Below the pieces are notes generated by a model, which saw nothing but the letters and a program-made list of their open reading frames with translations, did no database searches and was not told the origin of the DNA. A program made the position numbers and the translations under genes. Shown piece by piece: positions 9,264-16,986 of a stretch of 64,000 bases of DNA. Position 1 is the first letter of the stretch. Each line of letters starts with the position of its first letter. The stretch comes from Halostreptopolyspora alba (lineage in GTDB: Bacteria; Actinomycetota; Actinomycetes; Streptosporangiales; Streptosporangiaceae): contig RJMB01000013.1 of assembly GCA_003725585.1 (NCBI GenBank), positions 1 through 64,000 of the forward strand, read 5' to 3'.

Positions 9264-9390
9264 GCGCGGCACTCTACAGACTCCGCGCCCGCCCGACTAG
9301 AACGGGGTTCGGGTGTCGCCGGCACACGTCGCGGTCGCGAGGCGGGCGGGGTGGGTCCGGGGCTCGCGTGGCCGTGTCGCACTGGTCTTC

Positions 9391-9451
9391 GTTGATCTTG
9401 TCGCTGTCGGCACGGAAATCGATTTCCATTATCGATGGCGACAAGATCAAC
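9391..9451. repeat. 61-nt palindromic element, copy 1
   Basis: Outer arms GTTGATCTTGTCGC (9391-9404) and GCGACAAGATCAAC (9438-9451) are perfectly complementary over 14 bp. A further 6 bp pair with G-U wobbles, and a nested 14-nt perfect palindrome GGAAATCGATTTCC sits in the centre (9414-9427). An element of identical length and layout occurs at 35824-35884 with compensating changes. This one lies in the divergent region between the SDR gene and the zinc-ribbon gene. Confidence 0.85.
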
Positions 9452-9505
9452 AAATCGTGCGCGGAGGTCAGCTCTCCCACGGTGGATGTGACGGTCATAG
9501 CTGAG

Positions 9506-9520
9506 TAACCTGTTGGTGTG
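9506..9520 (+). promoter_or_regulatory. Probable -10 box with leaderless start of zinc-ribbon gene
   Basis: TAACCT at 9506-9511 ends 6 nt before the GTG start at 9518, so transcription would begin at or beside the start codon. No ribosome binding site is seen. A leaderless message is inferred. Confidence 0.4.
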
Positions 9521-9871
9521 ACTTGTCCAAAATGCCAGGGCCAAATGCGCACGTTCGACCGCCAGGGAGTCCACATCGACCGCTGCAACGAGTGCAGCGG
9601 GGTCTTCCTCGACCGGGGCGAGCTGGAGCAGCTCATGGAGGCCGAACAGCAGCACTACGGGGCCCCTCCCCCCGACCCCGACCAGCCGCGACGTCCTCCC
9701 CAGGGCGGGTACGCCCCCCAGGGTGGGTACGGACACGGCGGGTACCAGGGGCAACCGCAGGCGTCCCGCCCCTACCCCGACTCCCCGAAGCCGTTCGGCT
9801 CCTACCCCGACTCCCCGCCGCCCTACGGTCGACGCAAGAAGAAGGGCTTTCTCGAGCAGCTGTTCGACTAG
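9518..9871 (+). CDS. zf-TFIIB zinc-ribbon protein
   Basis: 117 residues. The N-terminal 40 residues form a TFIIB-type zinc ribbon with two Cys pairs (CPKC near residue 3 and CNEC near residue 25, followed by SGVFLDRGELEQL). The rest is a low-complexity Pro/Gly/Tyr/Gln tail with repeated PQGGYAPQGGYGH-like and YPDSP units, ending in a basic-hydrophobic KKKGFLEQLFD. The function of the family is unknown. The next gene also begins with a zinc ribbon and starts 6 bp after this stop, so the two are probably one transcript. Confidence 0.85.
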   Translation: MTCPKCQGQMRTFDRQGVHIDRCNECSGVFLDRGELEQLMEAEQQHYGAPPPDPDQPRRPPQGGYAPQGGYGHGGYQGQPQASRPYPDSPKPFGSYPDSPPPYGRRKKKGFLEQLFD

Positions 9872-9877
9872 CCGCAG

Positions 9878-10528
9878 GTGAACCCACTGATCTGCGGGGG
9901 GTGCGGCGCACTGGCGGAGACACCGCTGGTGGACTCCCCTCCACCGGTGCTCGCCTGCCAGGAGTGCGGGCACCGGCAACCGTTCCGGCGACTGCCGCTG
10001 TGGTGCGTCACCGGCCCCAGCGGCACGGGGAAGTCGACGGTGGCCCGCGTCCTCGTCGAGCGGCTCCGGGAACGGTTCGTCGTCCTCGAACAGGACGTGC
10101 TGTGGCTGCCCGGGCTGCGTGACCCGGCGGGCAACCATCGCGCGTTCCGGTCGGCGTGGCTGCGCGTGGCCGCGATGATTCAGCAGAGCGGCCGGCCGGT
10201 CGTGCTGTGCGGCACGGTCGTCCCACCGGAGCTGGAACCGCTGGACGAACGCGTGCTGTTCTCCGACATCCGATACCTCGCGCTGGTGTGCGAGCCCGAG
10301 ACCCTCGCCGGGCGGTTGCGCGGCCGGCCGGCCTGGCGGCAGTGGTCCCGGGAGCGCATCGACGAGACCCTCGAATTCAACGCGTGGCTGTGCGACTCGG
10401 CCGCCGAGCTGTCACCTCCGGTGGAGCTGCTGGACACCACGCACGAGCCCGCCACGGCGACGGCCGGGCGCGTCGAGGCGTGGCTCCACCGCACCGCCGT
10501 TGGTTCGGGCGGCACCGACGCCCCCTGA
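9878..10528 (+). CDS. P-loop kinase-like ATPase with N-terminal zinc ribbon
   Basis: 216 residues. Two Cys pairs (CGGC at residues 6-9 and CQEC near 27-30) form a zinc-ribbon head, followed by a Walker A motif GPSGTGKSTVA near residue 46 and an adenylate/gluconate-kinase-like fold: RPVVLCGTVVP and CEPETLAGRLRGRPAWR resemble the lid segment of small-molecule kinases. I cannot name the substrate. A GTG start at 9878 lies 6 bp after the zf-TFIIB gene. The pairing of two zinc-ribbon proteins suggests a shared role. Confidence 0.75.
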   Translation: MNPLICGGCGALAETPLVDSPPPVLACQECGHRQPFRRLPLWCVTGPSGTGKSTVARVLVERLRERFVVLEQDVLWLPGLRDPAGNHRAFRSAWLRVAAMIQQSGRPVVLCGTVVPPELEPLDERVLFSDIRYLALVCEPETLAGRLRGRPAWRQWSRERIDETLEFNAWLCDSAAELSPPVELLDTTHEPATATAGRVEAWLHRTAVGSGGTDAP

Positions 10529-10529
10529 C

Positions 10530-10551
10530 TCGTCCGGCGCCGCGCGGACGA
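10530..10551. terminator. Possible bidirectional terminator hairpin
   Basis: TCGTCCG (10530-10536) pairs with CGGACGA (10545-10551) over 7 bp with an 8-nt GC-rich loop, between the rightward kinase-like gene and the leftward VWA gene. Confidence 0.45.
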
Positions 10552-10605
10552 ACCCCACGCCCTACCTCGTCGCGCTACCGGGACGCGGACTCCCGAACGG
10601 GGCGC

Positions 10606-11808
10606 TCACCCCCGCTCCGCCTGGTGGCGCTCCACCCACCCGGTCAGCGAGTCGCCCTGGATGGCCGCGGCCATCAGGTCGGGGAACTCGTCGGGTGTGC
10701 AGGCGAACGCGGGCACACCCAGCTCAGCGAGCGCCGCGGCGTTCTGCCGGTCGTAGGCGGGCGCTCCCTCGTCGGACAGCGCGAGCAGCACCACCACCCG
10801 AACGCCGGACGCGGTCATCGCGGCCACCCGCCGCACCATCTCGTCGCGGATGCCGCCCTCGTGGAGGTCGCTGACGAGCACGAAGACGGACTCGGAGGGC
10901 CGGGTGAGGAGCCCTTGGCAGTAGGCGATCGCGCGGTTGATGTCGGTGCCGCCGCCGAGCTGGGTGCCGAACAGCACTTCCACCGGGTCCGACAGCCGCT
11001 CGGTCATGTCCACCACCGAGGTGTCGAACACCACCAGCGAGGTACGCAGCGTCCGGATCGACGCCAACACCGCGGCGAACACGCTGGCGTACACCACGGA
11101 GGAGGCCATGGACCCGCTCTGGTCGACCGCCAGCGTCACGTGCCGCTGCACCCCCTGGCTGCGGCGCCCATACCCGACCAGGGTCTCCGGTACCACCGTG
11201 CGCTGCTCCGGAAGGTAGTTCGCCAGGTTGCGCCGGATGGTGCGGTCCCAGTCGATGTCGGCGACCCGGCGCGGCCGGTGGGTGCGCGCCGACCGGTCCA
11301 GCGCGCCACGCACCACCGACCGGGTGCGGTCCCGCAGCCGCCGCTCCAGGTCCTCCACGACCCGCCGGACCACCCCGCGCGCGGACTCCCGAGCCTGTTG
11401 TGGCATGACCTTGTTCAGCGACAACAGGGTGCCCACCAGGTGCACGTCGGGCTCGACCGACTCCAGCATCTCGGGTTCCGTGAGCATCTGGTTGAGCCCG
11501 AGCCGCCGCATCGCGTCGGTCTGCATCACCCGCACCACCGACGACGGGAAGTAGGTGCGGATGTCGCCGAGCCACCGCGCCACCTTCGGGGCCGACGCGC
11601 CGAGGCCGGCCTTGCGGTCGTTCCCGGACGGCCCGTCATCGCCGTCCTGACGGTCGTACAGCGCGCCCAACGCCTCATCCATGCGGGCGTCGGTGTCGTT
11701 CAGGCTCGCGCACCGCTCCTGGGACGCGTCGCCGAGCACCAGCCGCCAGCGCCGGAGGCGTTCGTCGGGGGCGGTGTCGGCCGGGGGTGTGGGGTCGGCC
11801 GTGGCCAT
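10606..11808 (-). CDS. VWA domain protein of the MoxR module
   Basis: About 400 residues. The C-terminal half is a von Willebrand A domain with a complete MIDAS: DQSGSMASS (DxSxS), a Thr in GGGTDINRAI, and Asp in VLVSDLHEGG. MoxR ATPases usually pair with such VWA proteins to remodel or activate client proteins, as in RavA-ViaA, NorQ-NorD and CbbQ-CbbO. It is last in the SWIM-DUF5691-MoxR-DUF5682-VWA unit, 52 bp after the DUF5682 stop. The ATG at 11808 is chosen because GAGGGAG stands 6 nt upstream; the frame is open further. Confidence 0.92.
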   Translation of the reverse strand: MATADPTPPADTAPDERLRRWRLVLGDASQERCASLNDTDARMDEALGALYDRQDGDDGPSGNDRKAGLGASAPKVARWLGDIRTYFPSSVVRVMQTDAMRRLGLNQMLTEPEMLESVEPDVHLVGTLLSLNKVMPQQARESARGVVRRVVEDLERRLRDRTRSVVRGALDRSARTHRPRRVADIDWDRTIRRNLANYLPEQRTVVPETLVGYGRRSQGVQRHVTLAVDQSGSMASSVVYASVFAAVLASIRTLRTSLVVFDTSVVDMTERLSDPVEVLFGTQLGGGTDINRAIAYCQGLLTRPSESVFVLVSDLHEGGIRDEMVRRVAAMTASGVRVVVLLALSDEGAPAYDRQNAAALAELGVPAFACTPDEFPDLMAAAIQGDSLTGWVERHQAERG

Positions 11809-11860
11809 GGAAGCTCCCTCGGTTCGGGCGTCGGGCAGTGGGGTGGGGGCGGGCACGGGC

Positions 11861-14161
11861 TCACCCGCCGATGATCGCGGCCACCGTGGTCATCGCCGGG
11901 GCGGCCCGTCGTGTGTCGATCCCCGGGCCAGTGTGCGGTTGCCCGGTGTCCTCCGCGGGTCGGGGGCGGGCCACGACCTCGCCGATGGAGCGCCGCTCGG
12001 GGGAGGCGAAGGCGCCGAAGGTGCGCCGCAGCAGCGGCAGGACGGCGGTGAACGCGCCGTCGGACAGGCCGGTGAGCCAGGTGTCGACCACCGCGAGCAG
12101 CTCGTGGTCGTGCGCCAGGATCATCCCGCTGCCCGAGAGGAACCCTTCGAGCCAGGCGGCGGCGTGCGCGGGGTCGCCGGCACGCGAGACGGCCAGCCCG
12201 AGGCGCCGCCGCACGGTGGCGGAGTCGACCCGCCCGGAGTCGTGCAGGATGCGGTGCGCCCGCCCCGCGACCAGTCCCGGTACCACCTCGCGGGCGGCGA
12301 GGGTGTCCAGTGTGTCCAGCCACCGCCGTTCGGCGTCCGCTCCGAGCAGGTGGGCGGCGGTGTGAACCGCGTCGACGAGGCCGGTCATCGTGGTGGCGGC
12401 GTCGTCGTCCAGGTTGGCCACGGCCGGCGCGAGCCCGGAGCACACCCGGCGCAACAGCTCGTCGGCCACCGTGCGCAGCGCCTCGGCGTCGGTGCCACGG
12501 ACGTCGCCGTAGCGTGAGGACCGCGCCAGCGGCGGTAGCGCCCCCATCAGGTGTGTGACGTCGCGGTCGGCGGCGGCGCGTCGCGCGACGGCGTCGAGCA
12601 CCTCGGGTAGGGCGTCGGTGAGCTCGGCCAGCAGGCAGCGCTCGGTGAGGTCGGTAAGTGTGGGTAGCTCCGCCGACGCGGCGAGGTCGCGCGCCCTGGC
12701 GGTGGCGGCGCCGGCCACGGTGGTGCCCCACCGGCTCGCCTCGATGACGGCGACGTCGAGTTCCGGTGCCCACTGGACCTGCCACGACTCGCGGAACGTG
12801 CCGCGTGAACGCACCTGGTCGCGCGCCGGCACTCCCCAGTTCACCCCGATCAGCCGCAGCCGGTGCAGCAGGACGCTGCGATCCCGTTGCCGCTCCGTGC
12901 GCAGGTCGAGGGTGATCCGCTTGCTCAGCGCCTCGGGTTTGAACCGCAGCGCGCGCTGGGTGGCGGCGAGGTCGCGCTGCAGCGGAACCATGGGAGTGTC
13001 CTCGGGTACCGCGCCGAGCCGCTCGCCCACCACCATGCGCCGGTGGGCCAGCTGGGCGCGGGACTCCTCTCCCTCGCACAGCACCGCGCTGGTGGCCTCG
13101 GCGACCTCACTCAGCCCGGCCAGCGGCCGCCCCCGCACGGTCGCCAGGGTCTCGGCCAGCCGCACCGCCTCGATGACGTGGGCCGATGATACGGGTTGGT
13201 CCTCGTCGCGCAGCACCCGCGCGGTGTCGGTGAGCCACCGGTGGATGGGCCGGTCGGGCGCTGTGAACAGGTGGTGGTACCAGCCGGGCGCGGTCACCCC
13301 CGCCCGGTAGCCGCTGGCGGTGGACAGCCGGCCGTGTGTCCACGGCACCCAGGTGACGTTGGTCTTCACCTTGGACAGGCCGCGCAGCAGTGCCCTGTCG
13401 GCGGTGGCTGTTTTCGCGTGCGCGTTCGTTTTCGGGTCGCTGAGCGCCGGGGCGTGCCACGCCCCGCAGATCACGGCCAGCCGTTCGTACCCCTCCTTGA
13501 GCGCGGCGCGTATGGTCTGGCGCATGTGCGCCTCGCGGCGTGCCTCACGTTCGTCGGGTTCGGGCGCCAGCTCGGTACGCACGGCGGCCATGGCCTCGGT
13601 GATCGCGGGGAACGGGGAGGGTTCGCCGTCGTCGCGCTGCTCGACGACGTCGTCCCACCACCGTTCGGCGTCATCGTAGCCGGCGGCCTCGGCCAGCACC
13701 GCGAGCGGGTCGAGGCGGGCGCGCCGCGCCGCCCGGTCGGCGGGGTCCTCGGGCGCCTCCGGTTGGCCGTTCTCGTCTTCGGTGCCGGGTGTGTGGTCAG
13801 CGCGCCGTTCGGCCAGGGTGACGCCGGCCGGGAGGTCGCAGAACCGCACCGCGGTGTCGTGGTCGTGGGCGTAGCGCAGGGCCTGCCACTCCGGGGAGAA
13901 CGTGGCCAGCGGCCAGAACGCGGACGTGGCGGGGTCGTCGGGGTGGTACGCGAGCAGCGCCACCGGTGGCTCCACGGCACCGACCAGCCCGGTGAGGGTG
14001 TCGGCCTCGGGTGGTCCCTCGATGAGGACGGCGTCGGGTTCCAGCTCCTCCAGTGCGGTGAGCACCGCGCGGGCCGAGCCCGGCCCGTGGTGGCGGATCC
14101 CCAGGACGTGGACGTCGGATCCGGCGGCGCCGGAGCCGGCGCGTGCTGTCGTGACCGCCAT
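11861..14161 (-). CDS. DUF5682 family protein of the MoxR module
   Basis: Large 766-residue protein. Several N-terminal motifs resemble the TraB/ChaN/EreA group: GIRHHGPGS (residues 21-29), PDAVLIEGPPEAD (42-54), REAHMRQTI near 209-217 and VICGAWHAP near 230-238, which match the GxxH...S, E, R..M and GxxH signatures of that group. That relation is my inference. The remaining 500 residues look alpha-helical without a recognised domain. The gene starts one nucleotide inside the moxR stop (TGATG), implying coupled translation. Function unknown; it is conserved as a partner of MoxR/VWA pairs. Confidence 0.85.
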   Translation of the reverse strand: MAVTTARAGSGAAGSDVHVLGIRHHGPGSARAVLTALEELEPDAVLIEGPPEADTLTGLVGAVEPPVALLAYHPDDPATSAFWPLATFSPEWQALRYAHDHDTAVRFCDLPAGVTLAERRADHTPGTEDENGQPEAPEDPADRAARRARLDPLAVLAEAAGYDDAERWWDDVVEQRDDGEPSPFPAITEAMAAVRTELAPEPDEREARREAHMRQTIRAALKEGYERLAVICGAWHAPALSDPKTNAHAKTATADRALLRGLSKVKTNVTWVPWTHGRLSTASGYRAGVTAPGWYHHLFTAPDRPIHRWLTDTARVLRDEDQPVSSAHVIEAVRLAETLATVRGRPLAGLSEVAEATSAVLCEGEESRAQLAHRRMVVGERLGAVPEDTPMVPLQRDLAATQRALRFKPEALSKRITLDLRTERQRDRSVLLHRLRLIGVNWGVPARDQVRSRGTFRESWQVQWAPELDVAVIEASRWGTTVAGAATARARDLAASAELPTLTDLTERCLLAELTDALPEVLDAVARRAAADRDVTHLMGALPPLARSSRYGDVRGTDAEALRTVADELLRRVCSGLAPAVANLDDDAATTMTGLVDAVHTAAHLLGADAERRWLDTLDTLAAREVVPGLVAGRAHRILHDSGRVDSATVRRRLGLAVSRAGDPAHAAAWLEGFLSGSGMILAHDHELLAVVDTWLTGLSDGAFTAVLPLLRRTFGAFASPERRSIGEVVARPRPAEDTGQPHTGPGIDTRRAAPAMTTVAAIIGG

Positions 14162-15273
14162 CAGGCGCCGACCTCGCGGCAGGCGCGGTAGAGGTCACGC
14201 CACTCGGCGCGCTCGCGCACCACGGTTTCCAGGTACTCGTCCCACACCACACCGTCGGAGACCCGGTCCTGCACCACGGCGCCACGAATCCCGGAGGCGA
14301 CGTCGCCCGGGCTCAGCCGGCCGTCGCCGAAGTGGGCGGCGAGCGCGATGCCGTTGGTGACCACCGATATCGCCTCGGCGGTGCTGAGCGTGCCGCTGGG
14401 CGACTTCACCTTGGTCTGGCCGTCCTCGGTCACCCCGGAGCGCAGCTCGCGGAAGACCGTGACCACACGCCGGATCTCGGTGATGCTCTCCGGCACCCTC
14501 GGCAGGTCCAGTGACCGGCCGAGCTGCTCGACCCGGCGGCTGACGATGTCCACCTCGTCCTCGGCGGAGTCGGGAACCGGCAGCACCACCGTGTTGAACC
14601 GGCGGCGCAGGGCGCTGGAGAGGTCGTTGACGCCACGGTCGCGGTCGTTGGCCGTGGCGATCAGGTTGAACCCGCGTTGTGCCTGCGCCTCGGTGCCCAG
14701 CTCGGCCACGGGCAGGGTCTTCTCCGACAGCACTGTGATCAGCGCGTCCTGGACGTCGGAGGGCATCCGGGTGAGCTCCTCGACCCGGGCGACGGAGCCG
14801 CGTCCCATGGCGGTCATGATCGGGCTGGGCACGAGCGCCTCCTCGGAGGGACCCTCGGCGAGCAGTCGGGCGTAGTTCCAGCTGTAGCGGATGGCCTCCT
14901 CGGCGGTTCCGGCGGTGCCCTGCACCAGCAGGGTGGAGTCGCCGGAGATCGCGGCGGCGAGGTGCTCCGACAGCCAGGTCTTCGCGGTTCCCGGCACTCC
15001 GATCAGCAGCAGGGCGCGGTCGGTGGCCAGCGTGGAGACGGCCACCTCCACCACCCGGCGGGCGCCGATGTACTTCGGGGTGATCTCGGTTCCGTCGGCC
15101 GCCTGTCCGCCCAGCAGGTACTGGGCGACCGCCCACGGGGACAGCTGCCAGCCCGGCGGGCGCTGCCGGTCATCGGCTTTGGCCAGTGCCTCGATCTCGG
15201 CGGCGTAGGTCTGTTCCGCGTGTGGCCGCAACGCCTCGGTGGTGGACGAGGCGAGGGGGGTGGCAGCGGTCAA
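14161..15273 (-). CDS. MoxR-family AAA+ ATPase
   Basis: 370 residues. Walker A is GVPGTAKTWL around residues 97-106, followed by a Walker B-like VARVEELTRMP segment in which the usual acidic pair is Glu-Glu, sensor 1 IATANDRD, and arginine finger SSALRRRFNTV. These are MoxR/RavA clade features. MoxR proteins are hexameric chaperone-like ATPases that work with VWA partners. Neighbours on both sides are the conserved partners DUF5691 and DUF5682. The stop overlaps the DUF5682 start by 1 nt. Confidence 0.93.
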   Translation of the reverse strand: MTAATPLASSTTEALRPHAEQTYAAEIEALAKADDRQRPPGWQLSPWAVAQYLLGGQAADGTEITPKYIGARRVVEVAVSTLATDRALLLIGVPGTAKTWLSEHLAAAISGDSTLLVQGTAGTAEEAIRYSWNYARLLAEGPSEEALVPSPIMTAMGRGSVARVEELTRMPSDVQDALITVLSEKTLPVAELGTEAQAQRGFNLIATANDRDRGVNDLSSALRRRFNTVVLPVPDSAEDEVDIVSRRVEQLGRSLDLPRVPESITEIRRVVTVFRELRSGVTEDGQTKVKSPSGTLSTAEAISVVTNGIALAAHFGDGRLSPGDVASGIRGAVVQDRVSDGVVWDEYLETVVRERAEWRDLYRACREVGA

Positions 15274-15377
15274 CTCAGCTCCTTGGTGTCATCTCGGGTC
15301 GCAACGCGGCGTGGCCGTCGGGCGGGCCGTCACCGGGCATTCTCGCGGCTGGGGGAGACAATCGCGGCGTTGGGAAC

Positions 15378-16940
15378 TCACCCGAACTCGGCGCGCATCT
15401 CGTGGCGGAACCGCAGCGTGGCCCCCAGCTGGACCACGTTGGACGGGGGGTTCGACGTTGTGGGGGTGAAGCGCTCGTACATGGTTGGCGGCATGCCGAA
15501 CGACGCGTCGAAACAGACGCCGGGCAGGTGGTTCGTCCGGCGGCCGGACGTCGACAGCTGGTCGATGACCTCCGCGACGCGCCCGCCCAACTCCTCGGTC
15601 CAGCGGGACCCCACAAGCCCGGAGATGCCCCACGGCATGCGTAGCACCCGCTCGTGGTCCTCGGCGAGGAGTCGGGACACCCAGGCGCACCTCTCCGCCA
15701 CCGGCAGCACCGCCAGCAGTGCCCCGGGCTCGGGCACCTGGCCCCGACGCGACCGGGGTTCGCCGTGGAACCGTTCGATCGCCGGCAACAGGGCCCGTGC
15801 CCACTCGGGGTCCCGCTGGACCACGGCGGCGTTGCCGAGCGCGGCCAGCAGGTCCCACTCGCCCGCCCCGGCCACGAGCGCCCCGACCTCCGCCGGGGAC
15901 GCGTCCAGGTGCCCCGGCCAGAACCGCAGCGGTGTGTGCGTCACCAGCGCCCACAGCCACTCCCCGCGCGCGTCGCCGGACCCCTTCCCGTTGGTCTTGG
16001 TGACCAGTGCCAGGTCACGCGCGAGATCGCTGTCGGTGGGCTCCGGCGCGACCACGCGCAACGGGCGGTCCCCGCCCCGGTTCGGGGCGCCCAGCCACAC
16101 GTGCTCGCGCGCGTACGCGCACAACCGGTCCGCGTGAGCGCTGTCGGGGAGCCGCGCCAGCAGCGCCAGAGCGGCACCGCGCACGGCGGCCCCCCGGTCG
16201 TCCAGCGCCCGCTCCAGGAACGGCTCGTCATCGACGCTCAGGTTGGTGTCCAGGGTGAGCAACAGCTCGCGGCGCGGCCCGGCCCTCTCGCCCGCCCACA
16301 CCCCCTCCAGCAGCTCGCGCGCCCGCGCCGGGGCCCGCGCCCGAAGCGTCACCAGGGTACGGTGCCGCTCGGCGGGACTCCCGTGCTCCCAGACCTCGGG
16401 GTCGAAGCGTTCGTCGGGCAGGCCGTGCTCGGCGAGGTAGCTCCACTTCGGGTTGTGCCCGGCCAGCCAGTGCCCCCGCTCCCCCACGGCGGCGGCGATC
16501 CTCGGGCGCAGGTCGCGGTCGGAGCGGCCCCGGTCGAGCACCCGCGCCAGGGCCTTGGGGGGAACCCGCATCCCCCGCTCGGTGGCCAGTTCCAGCCACT
16601 CCCCGAGCAGCCAAACTCGGGTACCGGACACGTCCTGCAGCCCGAAGCGGGTGTGCTCGCCGGCCAACACCACTTCCAGCCGGCGCGCCGCGGCGTCGGG
16701 GACCACCGGTCGGGTCTCGGCGGGGGCGGGCGGTACGGGCTCGGCGGTTCCCGGCACCTGTCCGGCGCGCCGTCGCACCACCGCCGCCGCCGCTCGGTCC
16801 AGCAGCGCCGCGGCCGGTTCCTCGGCGGGCGTAGCGGGAAGGTCCGCCGCCCGCGGCACCTCCCTGCGGTTCACTCCCATCAGCGCCGTGGACACCAGGC
16901 TCGGCCAGGTGTCCGCGCCGCGCGAATCCCCCTCGGTCAC
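15378..16940 (-). CDS. DUF5691 family protein of the MoxR module
   Basis: 520 residues, soluble, Arg- and Ala-rich, mainly helical, with HEAT-like features in the middle (for example PFLERALDDRGAAVRGAALALLARLPDS). The C-terminus (LGATLRFRHEMRAEFG) is typical of DUF5691 proteins found beside MoxR/VWA genes. The biochemical function is unknown. It is second in the five-gene unit, 46 bp after the SWIM gene and 104 bp before moxR. Confidence 0.82.
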   Translation of the reverse strand: MTEGDSRGADTWPSLVSTALMGVNRREVPRAADLPATPAEEPAAALLDRAAAAVVRRRAGQVPGTAEPVPPAPAETRPVVPDAAARRLEVVLAGEHTRFGLQDVSGTRVWLLGEWLELATERGMRVPPKALARVLDRGRSDRDLRPRIAAAVGERGHWLAGHNPKWSYLAEHGLPDERFDPEVWEHGSPAERHRTLVTLRARAPARARELLEGVWAGERAGPRRELLLTLDTNLSVDDEPFLERALDDRGAAVRGAALALLARLPDSAHADRLCAYAREHVWLGAPNRGGDRPLRVVAPEPTDSDLARDLALVTKTNGKGSGDARGEWLWALVTHTPLRFWPGHLDASPAEVGALVAGAGEWDLLAALGNAAVVQRDPEWARALLPAIERFHGEPRSRRGQVPEPGALLAVLPVAERCAWVSRLLAEDHERVLRMPWGISGLVGSRWTEELGGRVAEVIDQLSTSGRRTNHLPGVCFDASFGMPPTMYERFTPTTSNPPSNVVQLGATLRFRHEMRAEFG

Positions 16941-16986
16941 GGGGTCGTCACCCTTCCGTCTCGGGTTTCGGGGTCGTCGGTGCCCG

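Noticed and set aside
7698-9395. Long plus-strand frame opposite enoyl-CoA hydratase and SDR
   Set aside because: Antisense shadow of two clear genes.
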